The position numbers and the translations under genes are program-made. Shown piece by piece: positions 1-12,700 of a stretch of 64,000 nt of DNA (position 1 is the first letter of the stretch; each line of letters opens with the position of its first letter). The DNA is from Sipunculus nudus (taxonomy: Eukaryota; Annelida; Sipuncula; Golfingiida; Sipunculidae), in NCBI GenBank assembly GCA_026874595.1, contig CM049309.1, positions 95,130,723-95,194,722 of the forward strand, written 5' to 3'. A model generated the notes under the pieces. The model made no database searches and was not told the DNA's origin. It saw nothing but the letters and a program-made list of their open reading frames with translations.

Positions 1-3000
1 ATTACCTGTGTTCTCCTTGAACCAGTGTGGACTCATGATCAGTGGTATAATGAATTACCTGTGTTGTCCTTGAGCCAGTGTGGACTCATGATCAGTGGTA
101 TATCATAATGAATTACCTGTGTGGTCCTTGAACCAGTGTGGACTCATGATCAGTGGTATAATGAATTACCTGTGTTCTCCTTGAACCAGTGTGGACTCAT
201 GATCAGTGATATAATGAATTACCTGTGTTGTCCTTGAACCAGTGTGGACTCATGATCAGTGGTATATCATAATGAATTACCTGTGTGGTCCTTGAACCAG
301 TGTGGACTCATGATCAGTGGTATAATGAATTACCTGTGTTGTCCTTGAACCAGTGTGGACTCATGATCAGTGGTATATCATAATGAATTACCTGTGTTGT
401 CCTTGAACCAGTATGGACTCATGATCAGTGGTATCTCATAATGAATTACCTGTGTGGTCCTTGAACCAGTGTGGACTCATGATCAGTGGTATAATGAATT
501 ACCTGTGTTGTCCTTGAACCAGTGTGGACTCATGATCAGTGGTATAATGAATTACCTGTGTGGTCATTGAACCAGTGTGGACTCATGATCAGTGGTATAT
601 CATAATGAATTACCTGTGTTGTCCATGAACCAGTGCAGACTTATGTGTACAGTGCTACAATGAATTACCTGTGTGGTCCTTGAACCAGCGAGGACTCATG
701 TTCAGTGGTATAATAAATTACCTGTGTGGTCCTTGTACCAGCAAGGACTCATGTTCAGTGTTATCATAAATTACCTGTGTGGTCCTTGCACCAGTGTGGA
801 CTCATGATCAGTGGTATAATGAATTACCTGTGTTGTCCTTGAACCAGTGTGGACTCATGATCAGTGGTATATCATAGTGAATTACCTGTGTTGTCCATGA
901 ACCAGTGCAGACTTATGTGTACAGTGCTACAATGAATTACCTGTGTGGTCCATGAACCAGCGAGGACTCATGTTCAGTGGTATAATAAATTACCTGTGTG
1001 GTCCTTGAACCAGTGTGGACTCATGATCAGTGGTATAATGAATTACCTGTGTTGTCCTTGAACAAGTGTGGACTCATGATCAGTGGTATAATGAATTACC
1101 TGTGTGGTCATTGAACCAGTGTGGACTCATGATCAGTGGTATATCATAGTGAATTACCTGTGTTGTCCATGAACCAGTGCAGACTTATGTGTACAGTGCT
1201 ACAATGAATTACCTGTGTGGTCCTTGAACCAGCAAGGACTCATGTTCAGTGGTATAATAAATTACCTGTGTGGTCCTTGTACCAGCAAGGACTCATGTTC
1301 AGTGTTATCATAAATTACCTGTGTGGTCCTTGCACCAGTGTGGACTCATGATCAGTGGTATAATGAATTACCTGTGTTGTCCTTGAACCAGTGTGGACTC
1401 ATGATCAGTGGTATATCATAATGAATTACCTGTGTAGTCCGTTTACCAGTGCAGACATATGTGTACAGTACTTCAATGAATTACCTGCGTGGTCCTTGAA
1501 AAAGTGTGGACTCATGATCAGTGGTATATCATAATGAATTACCTGTGTAGTCCGTGAACCAGTGCAGACTTATGTGTACAGTACTTCAATGAATTACCTG
1601 TGTGGTCCTTGAACCAGCGAGGACTCATGTTCAGTGGTATAATAAATTACCTGTGTGGTCCTTGAACCAGTGTGGACTCATGATCAGTGGTATAATAAAT
1701 TACCTGTGTGGTCCTTGAACCAGTTTGGACTCATGATCAGTGGTATAATGAATTACCTGTGTGGTCCTTGTACCAGTGAGGACTCATGTTCAGTGGTATA
1801 ATAAATACCTGTGTGGTCCTTGAACCAGTATGGACTCATGATCAGTGGTATCTCATAATGAATTACCTGTGTTGTCCTTGAACCAGTGTGGACTCATGAT
1901 CAGTGGTATATCATAATGAATTACCTGTGTAGTCCGTTCACCAGTGCAGACATATGTGTACAGTACTTCAATGAATTACCTGTGTGGTCCTTGAAAAAGT
2001 GTGGACTCATGATCAGTGGTATATCATAATGAATTACCTGTGTTGTCCTTAAACCAGTGTGGACTCATGATCAGTGGTATATCATAATGAATTACCTGTG
2101 TAGTCCGTTCACCAGTGCAGACATATGTGCAGTGGTATAATAAATACCTGTGTGGTCCTTGAACCAGTATGGACTCATGATCAGTGGTATCTCATAATGA
2201 ATTACCTGTGTTGTCCTTGAACCAGTGTGGACTCATGATCAGTGGTATATCATAATGAATTACCTGTGTAGTCCGTTCACCAGTGCAGACATATGTGTAC
2301 AGTACTTCAATGAATTACCTGTGTGGTCCTTGAAAAAGTGTGGACTCATGATCAGTGGTATATCATAATGAATTACCTGTGTAGTCTGTGAACCAGTGCA
2401 GATTTATGTGTACAGTACTTCAATGAATTACCTGTGTGGTCCTTGAACCAGCGAGGACTCATGTTCAGTGGTATAATAAATTACCTGTGTGGTCCTTGAA
2501 CCAGTTTGGACTCATGATCAGTGGTATAATGAATTACCTGTGTGGTCCTTGTACCAGTGAGGACTCATGTTCAGTGGTATAATAAATACCTGTGTGGTCC
2601 TTGAACCAGTATGGACTCATGATCAGTGGTATCTCATAATGAATTACCTGTGTTGCCTTGAACCAGTGTGGACTCATGATCAGTGGTATAATGAATTACC
2701 TGTGTTCTCCTTGAACCAGTGTGGACTCATGATCAGTGATATAATGAATTACCTGTGTTGTCCTTGAACCAGTGTGGACTCATGATCAGTGGTATATCAT
2801 AATGAATTACCTGTGTGGTCCTTGAACCAGTGTGGACTCATGATCAGTGGTATAATGAATTACCTGTGTTGTCCTTGAACCAGTGTGGACTCATGATCAG
2901 TGGTATATCATAATGAATTACCTGTGTTGTCCTTGAACCAGTATGGACTCATGATCAGTGGTATCTCATAATGAATTACCTGTGTGGTCCTTGAACCAGT

Positions 3001-3727
3001 GTGGACTCATGATCAGTGGTATAATGAATTACCTGTGTTGTCCTTGAACCAGTGTGGACTCATGATCAGTGGTATAATGAATTACCTGTGTGGTTATTGA
3101 ACAAGTGTGGACTCATGATCAGTGGTATATCATAGTGAATTACCTGTGTTGTCCATGAACCAGTGCAGACTTATGTGTACAGTGCTACAATGAATTACCT
3201 GTGTGGTCCTTGAACCAGCGAGCCTCATGTTCAATGTTATCATAAATTACCTGTGTGGTCCTTGCACCAGTGTGGACTCATGATCAGTGGTATAATGAAT
3301 TACCTGTGTTGTCCTTGAACCAGTGTGGACTCATGATCAGTGGTATATCATAATGAATTACCTGTGTAGTCCGTTAACCAGTGCAGACATATGTGTACAG
3401 TACTTCAATGAATTACCTGTGTGGTCCTTGAACAAGTGTGGAATCATGATCAGTGGTATATCATAATGAATTACCTGTGTAGTCCGTGAACCAGTGCAGA
3501 CTTATGTGTACAGTACTTCAATGAATTACCTGTGTGGTCCTTGAACCAGCGAGGACTCATGATCAGTGGTATAATAAATTACCTGTGTGGTCCTTGAACC
3601 AGTGTGGACTCATGATCAGTGGTATAATGAATTACCTGTGTGGTCCTTGTACCAGCGAGGACTCATGTTCAGTGGTATAATAAATACCTGTGTGGTCCTT
3701 GAACCAGCGAGGACTCATGTTCAGTGG
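1..3727 (-). repeat. 53 bp minisatellite of HSDL2 exon 4 end plus 5' splice site
   Basis: About 65-70 tandem units (basic 53 bp, often 58 bp with an extra tatatca segment) run from the window edge into exon 4. Read on the minus strand, a unit is the last ~40 nt of exon 4 (encoding MSP[H/R]WFKDHT) followed by ACACAG|GTAATT and a short intron piece. Some units (near 668, 960, 1617, 2454, 3656) match the exon version (Arg codon). Most carry a CAC (His) codon instead. A divergent unit type with gcagacttatgtgtacag recurs, so there is higher-order structure. The array makes up intron 4 as far as visible. Small ORFs here are by-products. Confidence 0.93.
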
Positions 3728-3791
3728 GGGACTGTTGTTCAAGATGTGAGGGTTGCTGGCTTTCTTCAAATGTGGTACACAGTATTTTGAG
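3688..3791 (-). CDS. HSDL2: HSDL2 coding exon 4
   Basis: 104 bp exon, too broken up by its neighbours to show as a long ORF. The acceptor is a catcatttcag on the minus strand (AG at 3793-3792). The first base completes the split Cys codon of exon 3, and the frame reads SKYCVPHLKKASNPHILN, then NSPPLNMSPRWFKDHT, matching the HSDL2 stretch between RGTYL and the catalytic region. The exon ends ACA G| before GTATTT, a weaker donor than the GTAATT in most downstream array units. Its last ~40 bases plus the donor are the template of the 53 bp array at 1-3727. Confidence 0.93.
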
Positions 3792-6700
3792 CTGAAATGA
3801 TGAAATAATGGTACTGTAGTTTTTTTCTATTAAACATACACTCTAATACTTATCTGCATTTTAATGTCTCAGGCAGTAAGGTTGAATATTAATTTTATTG
3901 CATCATCAATATACCTTTTTCATCTTAACAAAAGTCCCCTCAGTTTTACATTCACACACTGTTCTTTAATAAACAGGTTTTCTATCTTAAAACCATATGC
4001 TAGCTTACAAAATAAGGTTTGATGTTCATCATGAGGTCGTACTTACCAGAGGTATGTTCCTCTAGCCTTGATGTTCAACATGAGGTTGTACTTACCAGAT
4101 GTATGTTCCTCTAGCCTTGGTGTTAATCATGAGGTTGTACTTACCAGAGGTATGTTCCTCTAGCCTTGATGTTCATCATGAGGTTGTACTTACCAGATGT
4201 ATGTTCCTCTAGCCTTGGTGTTAATCATGAGGTTGTACTTACCAGAGGTATGTTCCTCTAGCCTTGATGTTCATCATGAGGTTGTACTTACCAGATGTAT
4301 GTTCCTCTAGCCTTGGTGTTAATCATGAGGTTGAACTTACCAGAGGTATGTTCCTCTAGCCTTGATGTTCATCATGAGGTTGTACTTACCAGAGGTATGT
4401 TCCTCTAGCCTTGGTGTTCATCATGAGGTTGTACTTACCAGATGTATGTTCCTCTAGCCTTGATGTTCATCATGAGGTTGTACTTACCAGAGGTATGTTC
4501 CTCTAGCCTTGGTGTTAATCATGAGGTCGTACTTACCAGATGTATGTTCCTCTACCCTTGGTGTTCATCATGAGGTTGAACTTACCAGAAGTATGTTCCT
4601 CTAGCCTTGGTGTTCATCATGAGGTTGAACTTACCAGAGGTATGTTCCTCTAGCCTTGATGTTCATCATGAGGTCGAACTTACCAGAGGTATGTTCCTCT
4701 AGCCTTGGTGTTCATCATGAGGTTGTACTTACCAGAAGTATGTTCCTCTAGCCTTGGTGTTCATCATGAGGTTGAACTTACCAGAGGTATGTTCCTCTAG
4801 CCTTGGTGTTCATCATGAGGTTGTACTTACCAGAAGTATGTTCCTCTAGCCTTGGTGTTCATCATGAGGTTGTACTTACCAGAAGTATGTTCCTCTAGCC
4901 TTGGTGTTCATCATAAGGTTGTACTTACCAGAGGTATGTTCCTCTTGTCTTGATGTTCATCATGAGGTTGAACTTACCAGAAGTATGTTCCTCTAGCCTT
5001 GGTGTTCATCATGAGGTTGAACTTACCAGAGGTATGTTCCTCTAGTCTTGATGTTCATCATGAGGTTGTACTTACCAGAGGTATGTTCCTCTAGTCTTGA
5101 TGTTCATCATGAGGTTGTACTTACCAGAGGTATGTTCCTCTAGTCTTGATGTTCATCATGAGGTTGAACTTACCAGAAGTATGTTCCTCTAGCCTTGGTG
5201 TTCATCATGAGGTTGTACTTACCAGAAGTATGTTCCTCTAGCCTTGGTGTTCATCATGAGGTTGTACTTACCAGAAGTATGTTCCTCTAGCCTTGGTGTT
5301 CATCATAAGGTTGTACTTACCAGAGGTATGTTCCTCTAGTCTTGATGTTCATCATGAGGTTGAACTTACCAGAAGTATGTTCCTCTAGCCTTGGTGTTCA
5401 TCATGAGGTTGAACTTACCAGAGGTATGTTCCTCTAGTCTTGATGTTCATCATGAGGTTGTACTAACCAGAGGTATGTTCCTCTAGTCTTGATGTTCATC
5501 ATGAGGTTGTACTTACCAGAGGTATGTTCCTCTAGTCTTGATGTTCATCATGAGGTTGAACTTACCAGAAGTATGTTCCTCTAGCCTTGGTGTTCATCAT
5601 GAGGTTGAACTTACCAGAGGTATGTTCCTCTAGCCTTGGTGTTCATCATAAGGTTGTACTTACCAGAGGTATGTTCCTCTAGCCTTGATGTTCATCATGA
5701 GGTCATACTTACCGGAGGTATGTTCATCTAGCCTTGATGTTCATCATGAGGTCATACTTACCGGAGGTATGTTCTTCTATTCTTGATGTTCATCATGAGG
5801 TCATACTTACCAGAGGTATGTTCTTCTATTCTTGATGTTCATCATGAGGTCATACTTACCAGAGGTATGTTCCTCTAGCCTTGGTGTTCATCATGAGGTC
5901 ATACTTACCAGAGGTATGTTCCTCTAGCCTTGGTGTTCATCATGAGGTTGTACTTACCAGAGGTATGTTCCTCTAGTCTTGATGTTTATCATGAGGTCAT
6001 ACTTACCAGAGGTATGTTCCTCTAGCCTTGGTGTTCATCATGAGGTCAAACTTACCAGAGGTATGTTCCTCTAGGGTTGATGTTCATCATGAGGTCGTAC
6101 TTACCAGAGGTAAGTTCCTCTAGCGTTGGTGTTCATCATGAGGTTGTACTTACCAGAGGTATGTTCCTCTAGCCTTGGTGTTCATCATGAGGTTGAACTT
6201 ACCAGAGGTATGTTCCTCTAGTCTTGATGTTCATCATGAGGTCATACTTACCGGAGGTATGTTCTTCTATTCTTGATGTTCATCATGAGGTCATACTTAC
6301 CAGAGGTATGTTCCTCTAGCCTTGGTGTTCATCATGAGGTTGAACTTACCAGAGGTATGTTCCTCTAGCCTTGGTGTTCATCATGAGGTCATACTAACCA
6401 GAGGTATGTTCCTCTAGCCTTGGTGTTCATCATGAGGTTGTACTTACCAGAGGTATGTTCCTCTAGTCGTGATGTTCATCATGAGGTCATACTTACCAGA
6501 GGTATGTTCCTCTAGCCTTGGTGTTCATCATGAGGTCAAACTTACCAGAGGTATGTTCCTCTAGGGTTGATGTTCATCATGAGGTCGTACTTACCAGAGG
6601 TAAGTTCCTCTAGCCTTGGTGTTCATCATGAGGTTGTACTTACCAGAGGTATGTTCCTCTAGCCTTGGTGTTCATCATGAGGTCGTACTAACCAGAATTA

Positions 6701-9700
6701 TGTTCCTCCAGCCTTGGTGTTCATCATGAGGTCAGACTTACCAGAGGTATGTTCCTCTAGCGTTGATGTTCATCATGAGGTTGTACTTACCAGAGGTATG
6801 TTCCTCTAGCCTTGGTGTTCATCATGAGGTCGTACTTACCAGAGGTATGTTCCTCTAGCCTTGATGTTCATCATGAGGTTGTACTTACCAGAGGTATGTT
6901 CCTCTAGCCTAAGTGTTCATCATGAGGTTGTACTTACCAGAGGTATGTTCCTCTAGCCTTGGTGTTAATCATGAGGTCGTACTTACCAGAGGTATGTTCC
7001 TCTAGCGTTGGTGTTCATCATGAGGTTGTACTTACCAGAGGTATGTTCCTCTAGCGTTGATGTTCATCATGAGGTCATATTTCTTCATGGAGGTAGCCTC
7101 AGTCCCGGTCAGACTGATGGCGCTTGCATTGTTCACCAGAATGTCAATGCCACCAAACTTGTCTACAGTCTGTTCTACAGCCCTCTTCACCTGATCTTCA
7201 TTCTGGATGTCAACAATACAGGGGAGACACTTCCCTCCAGCTGCCTCCACTAAAACAGAAACATCATCAGGTAAATGATGATCAATTCAGAGATAAAACA
7301 AGGGACCTATGGGTCACGACGCTCAGCTGTTATATATGATAAAAAAATATTATTTAGAAATGAGGCACATGCTGGTTTTGTGTGGTAATAAATATAAGCT
7401 GTATTATGAGTTGTTGTTGTTTAGCTTATGTATGATTTTGATAGTACAGGGAAGAGGATTGATTTCATTTATTTTATTAACATATGGAGTACTATTGTCA
7501 CACAGATTTTGACTTGGCCATATAACTTATAAGCAGAACATATAATATAAGTGTTTAACTATTTATTAAAAAAAATTACAAATATTGTCCCAAATATAAT
7601 TTTTATAAAAAGTAATAAGAGAATCATATGATTTTTTTAAATGAAATATAACTGATATGATTATTAAAAATTATATTAAAGAATATATTCATGAATGCAT
7701 TCATGAATACATTTTGAAAGTATTTGCACGAGTATTCATATACTTTCATTTTTACCTGAATTCCTATTCTTTATGCAAGAAATTTTATAATGGAGTACAT
7801 AATCATATTCGTATTTAAATACAATTACAAAGTATTCGCACCATGTCTGGTATTTATTCAGTTTCACCAACCAATGATGTTGAGAATCCAGAATATACAA
7901 AATTCACACATTTAAATAATGATCATAACTACCTGGTTTTATGGCTTTTATTTATATTAAAAAATAACTGTAAAAAATTCATTTTGGACTAATTTCACAT
8001 CAATGTACACACTAGACACAGTAGGAAGATTAATAGATTAATAGATTAATATTATCAACTGCATCTTTGTCTATCATTAATTTCCTTCATATGATCCCTA
8101 ATGATTAGTAATGAATAATATGATTTACTTCTTTATCATTAAAATTGAACTGAAAAATGCCATAGGTGACTGCATGGTGTTATTTGGAATATGTGACATT
8201 CTACCCATCGATACAAGATTCTTATATCATCAGTAACTGCAAGTTAATTTCCTGTTATTATAAACTAACAAATTCCTTTTCTATTTTTCTTTAATTTGTT
8301 ATTAAAAACCAATAAAAATTTATTAATTTATTGTTTATTGTTATGTTGTTGGTTAAAACTACTAGATGAGTTGGGTTGGACACCTGGATCAACTGTGGCT
8401 GGCCATAAGCTGCCTGGATTCCTGTATGCCTCGCCTCAAGCGTGCATAATTTGATGAAAGGTCAACAAGGTCAACATACAGGTGACTCAAGAGGGGCTTG
8501 AGAGAGCCAAAGTCTGACAGGGTCTCATAAAAAACATTAATAAAATTTCTTTCAGCTTTCTAAACTAAAAAGCTGAAATCCTAATGTGTGCATGATATGA
8601 AAATTATATCAACAGTGCTCACAGGACACAAACGTGCCATGGTCACAGTTGGGCAAAATTTAAGGTACTAATTTTATATTTATACTAATAACTTATAAAA
8701 TTTGAAAAATTCAGAACTAATTTTGGGTATTCAATTGAATCTTGATTAAATAATGTTACATCCCTGACAAAAAAATCTCTGGCTTCAGCAATGCCCTTGT
8801 TAAGGGAGTAAATAAATTTCTTGATTTTTTACAAAGTGCATTATGTTTGGGCCCATAACTTAAAACAATTACGCAATACTGACATCATTCTGGCATGTGC
8901 ATAGAGAATGAAAAATATGTATATTATTTATGATTAAAGTCAGATCAGTGGTTTTGATATTAGGCAGTCTTGAAGTGTGACAATGGGTTTTTAATGGAAA
9001 AATGAAGTTTTTCATTTATATCTTGAAGGTATTAAGTCCTAGTGACCAAATTCTTGGCATGGTAGGGGATTTTGGAGACATCTAACTGTATGCCGAATTT
9101 AAGGAACTAAGAGCTGAAGCTGGGGAGCTGAGCTCTTGCAAACTGCATAACACTAGCTTGATGTAAACAATATGTTACATGGTGCTTGAAAACTTATTAA
9201 AATCTACAGTTTTTGATCAACTGGTTTCAAATTTTTGGTGTTAACAGTTGAAATGCTAACAAAAACATGCTGTGAAAATTAAATCCACAGTACTTAGAGG
9301 AAAAAAACGTGCCATGGTCAAAGTTGGGCAAAATTTGAGGTACCAATTTTTTATTTTTATTAATATTTTAGAAAATTTAAAAGATTTTCATCTAATTTTG
9401 GGAATACAATTTAATTTTGATTAATTAAAGTTATATTACTGGAAAAAAGGTCGATAGCTTTAACATTTTTTGTGTTAAGTGATCAAATATCTTTCCTGAT
9501 TTTTTACAAAATGCATTATGTTTGGGCCCATAACTTTTTTAAATTAATTAATACAGACATAATTTCTGGCATGTACATAGGAACTATATAGAGGAATATT
9601 TATGGTAAATATGAGGAAAAACAGATGAGTGGTTTTGATATTAGACAGTCCTGAAGTGTGAAAATAGGTTTTTAATAAAAAATTGAGGTTTTTCCTTAAT

Positions 9701-12700
9701 TTCTCAAAGGAACGAAGTTGCAAAGACCCAGTTTTCCGCTTGGTAGGAGATCTTGGGGACATCTAACATTATGCCGAATTTTGGATTCCTAGGTCTTACG
9801 GTTTCAAAACGTGCCACATCTACGGACGGACGGACGGACGGACGGACGGACGGACGGACGGACGACGGACAATGGACCACGACTATAGCTCAGATGACTT
9901 ATAGTCAGCTGAGCTAAAAATGAATCACTAGATAGAAAAATGTTAAGTGAGAATTTATAATTAATGCATTAAGGTAAACATAGATGTAAAGGGGAAGAGT
10001 AACCCAGGTGTGGCTACATTTCAATAATCAATCAAAAATGGTATGAGCCAATCCATCAAGTCAACCTTGCTGCACCAATCAAGAGAGTTTTTTTTTTACT
10101 TTTTGTTTTTTAATGGTCTCATTTTACAACTTGTTTCAAACATGACAAACATGAACAGAGCTACTGTATAAAGGTTGGTAACTGGATAATCAGAAGAGGT
10201 GGTCTTAATGACAGGTTTTACAAGTGTTACCTTCTTTGGCTGCAGTGTAGATGGTCCCTGGCAGCTTTGGGTGGGGTTCTGCTGTTTTGGCAGCAATCGC
10301 GATATTGGCCCCATCCCTGGCACACTTAAGGGCGATGGCCTTCCCAATACCGCGACTTGCTCCTGATATGAAGATGGTCTTCCCTGCCAGTGCTCTGTAA
10401 CCATCAATGAACTTAATCACTAATTATCTAATACCATTAATAGTATACATAACTGGCATTTTATTAACTAGTATTGTAATTGCTAAAATGTTATTACTTA
10501 GTTTAACTGTATTAAAATCTCTTAATTTTAGGTTTAAATATATATGTTTGACTTAAGATATACTGCATTTTGCTTTTCTTATTCAGTTATAACAAGAATA
10601 TGATCCTCTCCTTGAGTATGCTTACTCAGCACTTGAGTAAACTTACCAGGTTAGTACAGTCATACTTAACTGTTACAACGGATCCAGATGATGGACCTAC
10701 CGTGTTAGGAAGGACCTGCATATGATGATTATAAACATGTTTAAATATTGTCATGTGGAACCAAGGGACTTTGTATAAACCTCATGAGGCTGACTTATCA
10801 TGTGTATTTTATATAACATGCAGGAAAATTAAAACAGAACGTCAAGGTGATCCATCTTCAAACTTGACCGTGAATAATTTGATATGCATTAGGACTGAAG
10901 AAATTAAATTCCTGAGTTGTATACTTTTAGAGATATCCCACTCAGAAGGTCAAATATGAGAAATCTGATAAAAATTTTTAAAAAATCAGAAATTGTAGGT
11001 GGCACCCCCACTCTTGTACAGCAGTTACAGACAATCAATGCCAATATTACAGGTTTGGGTTTTATCTTGATAAAACTTGTTTAATCCAGGACAATGGATT
11101 AAACTGGGTTTTATCCAGTTTAATCCAATTTTATCCAGATTATACAGGATTTAACTGGATCAAACTAATAATCACCTTGTTAAATATAATTAAATTAACC
11201 AAAATGCTAATCTGAAAAAATAAGTTCAGAAGGTTTATTAATATATTAACAATATGTTTTATATCCAATTGGCAATTGCCTTCAGGTTCATGTATCACTG
11301 TGCATATTGGCTAGTATTCAATTTCTCAATAGGATGTATAATTTTTATAGCATCATCCTCAGCCATCAAATATTTACTCATAGTCACAGGGCAGGCAAGC
11401 ATGGTGACTTTTGCAGCCCAATTGACCTATCCATGAACTCTATATGACCATAATTGCATATTCATTCAATGAATAATCATAAGCATTGGACTAATGAGCA
11501 ACCAATCAGGTGACCATAAACATTATACAGCATCAATCATCCGACAAAAACAAAATTTGCCTAATTTGACAGAGCTCTGTCAAACAGAACCCATGTAGTG
11601 TGTTCCAGTACCCATGTTGGCATGTTTTCCGGGATATTATTTTTTATACAAAGGAGACAGTATAAAAAGTTTTAGGCTATAGTTTGCATGAGCCATTTCT
11701 CAGACTCCCAAGTAAATAATAATGTCTTACCTGGCACGTAATTCGTATGAGACAAATAATCCAGAATATTGCAAGATAGTTCATAATGACCGCGATATAT
11801 GAAACTACAGCGATACAAGTTGATGACATCAGTCAATACGAAGTCAAGCGTCATCGACCTTTGTGAAGTCATTATTAAGTCGTTAGCAGCTCACTCTCAA
11901 CATGGGCATGGAAGACCTTCTATGTAGGAGTGTTTTGGGGGCTCATTATAATAATTATGTTAAAAGGGCTGAGTGTTTGGGCTGTGGTGGATAGGTCAAT
12001 TGTCAACAACTTGCAGATTCTTTGGAGGAGGATGCCTAAATGATTTTGATCCATGACTGGCTGTCATGACTTGCTGGTTGTCAAATGGTGACCCACTTTT
12101 GCTGCTTGTGTAAACATGTCTTACCAGTTGCGAAAGGGACAAGGAATCTACTACCCAACATTCAGAGAAACCAACTTGAGCAAGATAACTTTTCAAGCAT
12201 TTTATCATTTGTGTCTGACAGGTCACCCCCACAAAATAATGGACAGCTGATACCACTCAATATCTTAGGTCATTTATGTAAAAAATGATTGGATTATGCA
12301 CATCTCTCTCAACTACAGGAGTGTATACAAGCCAAGAGGTCAAACCACGCTTATATGAAATGTCATTTTAAACAGGCCTAAGCGGTTCAGCATTTTCTAC
12401 ACTGCGAATCATAAAATGCAACTACAAGGATACTGTACACGTTGCAATGCAACATAATAATAAATCAGATAATGTATTTTTACATAGGAAGTGCTTATTT
12501 CCACTCCCCCAGGGAGTGGAAAAAAGGGAAGCTAGGAGTTACCAAACCTCATGTTAGATGGAACAGATAAGCGTTTGTTAGAATAGATATTCATTTACAG
12601 CAGCTCTATAGGATAACATTGATAGATATAAATATAAAATAAACAAGGGACCCATGGGTCACGGCGCTTAGCTGTTATATATGATAAAATAAAATGATTT

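Noticed and set aside
11729-11872. Minus-strand donor GTAAGA near 11728 as HSDL2 exon 1
   Set aside because: In the phase needed to join exon 2 the frame has a stop and no start codon.
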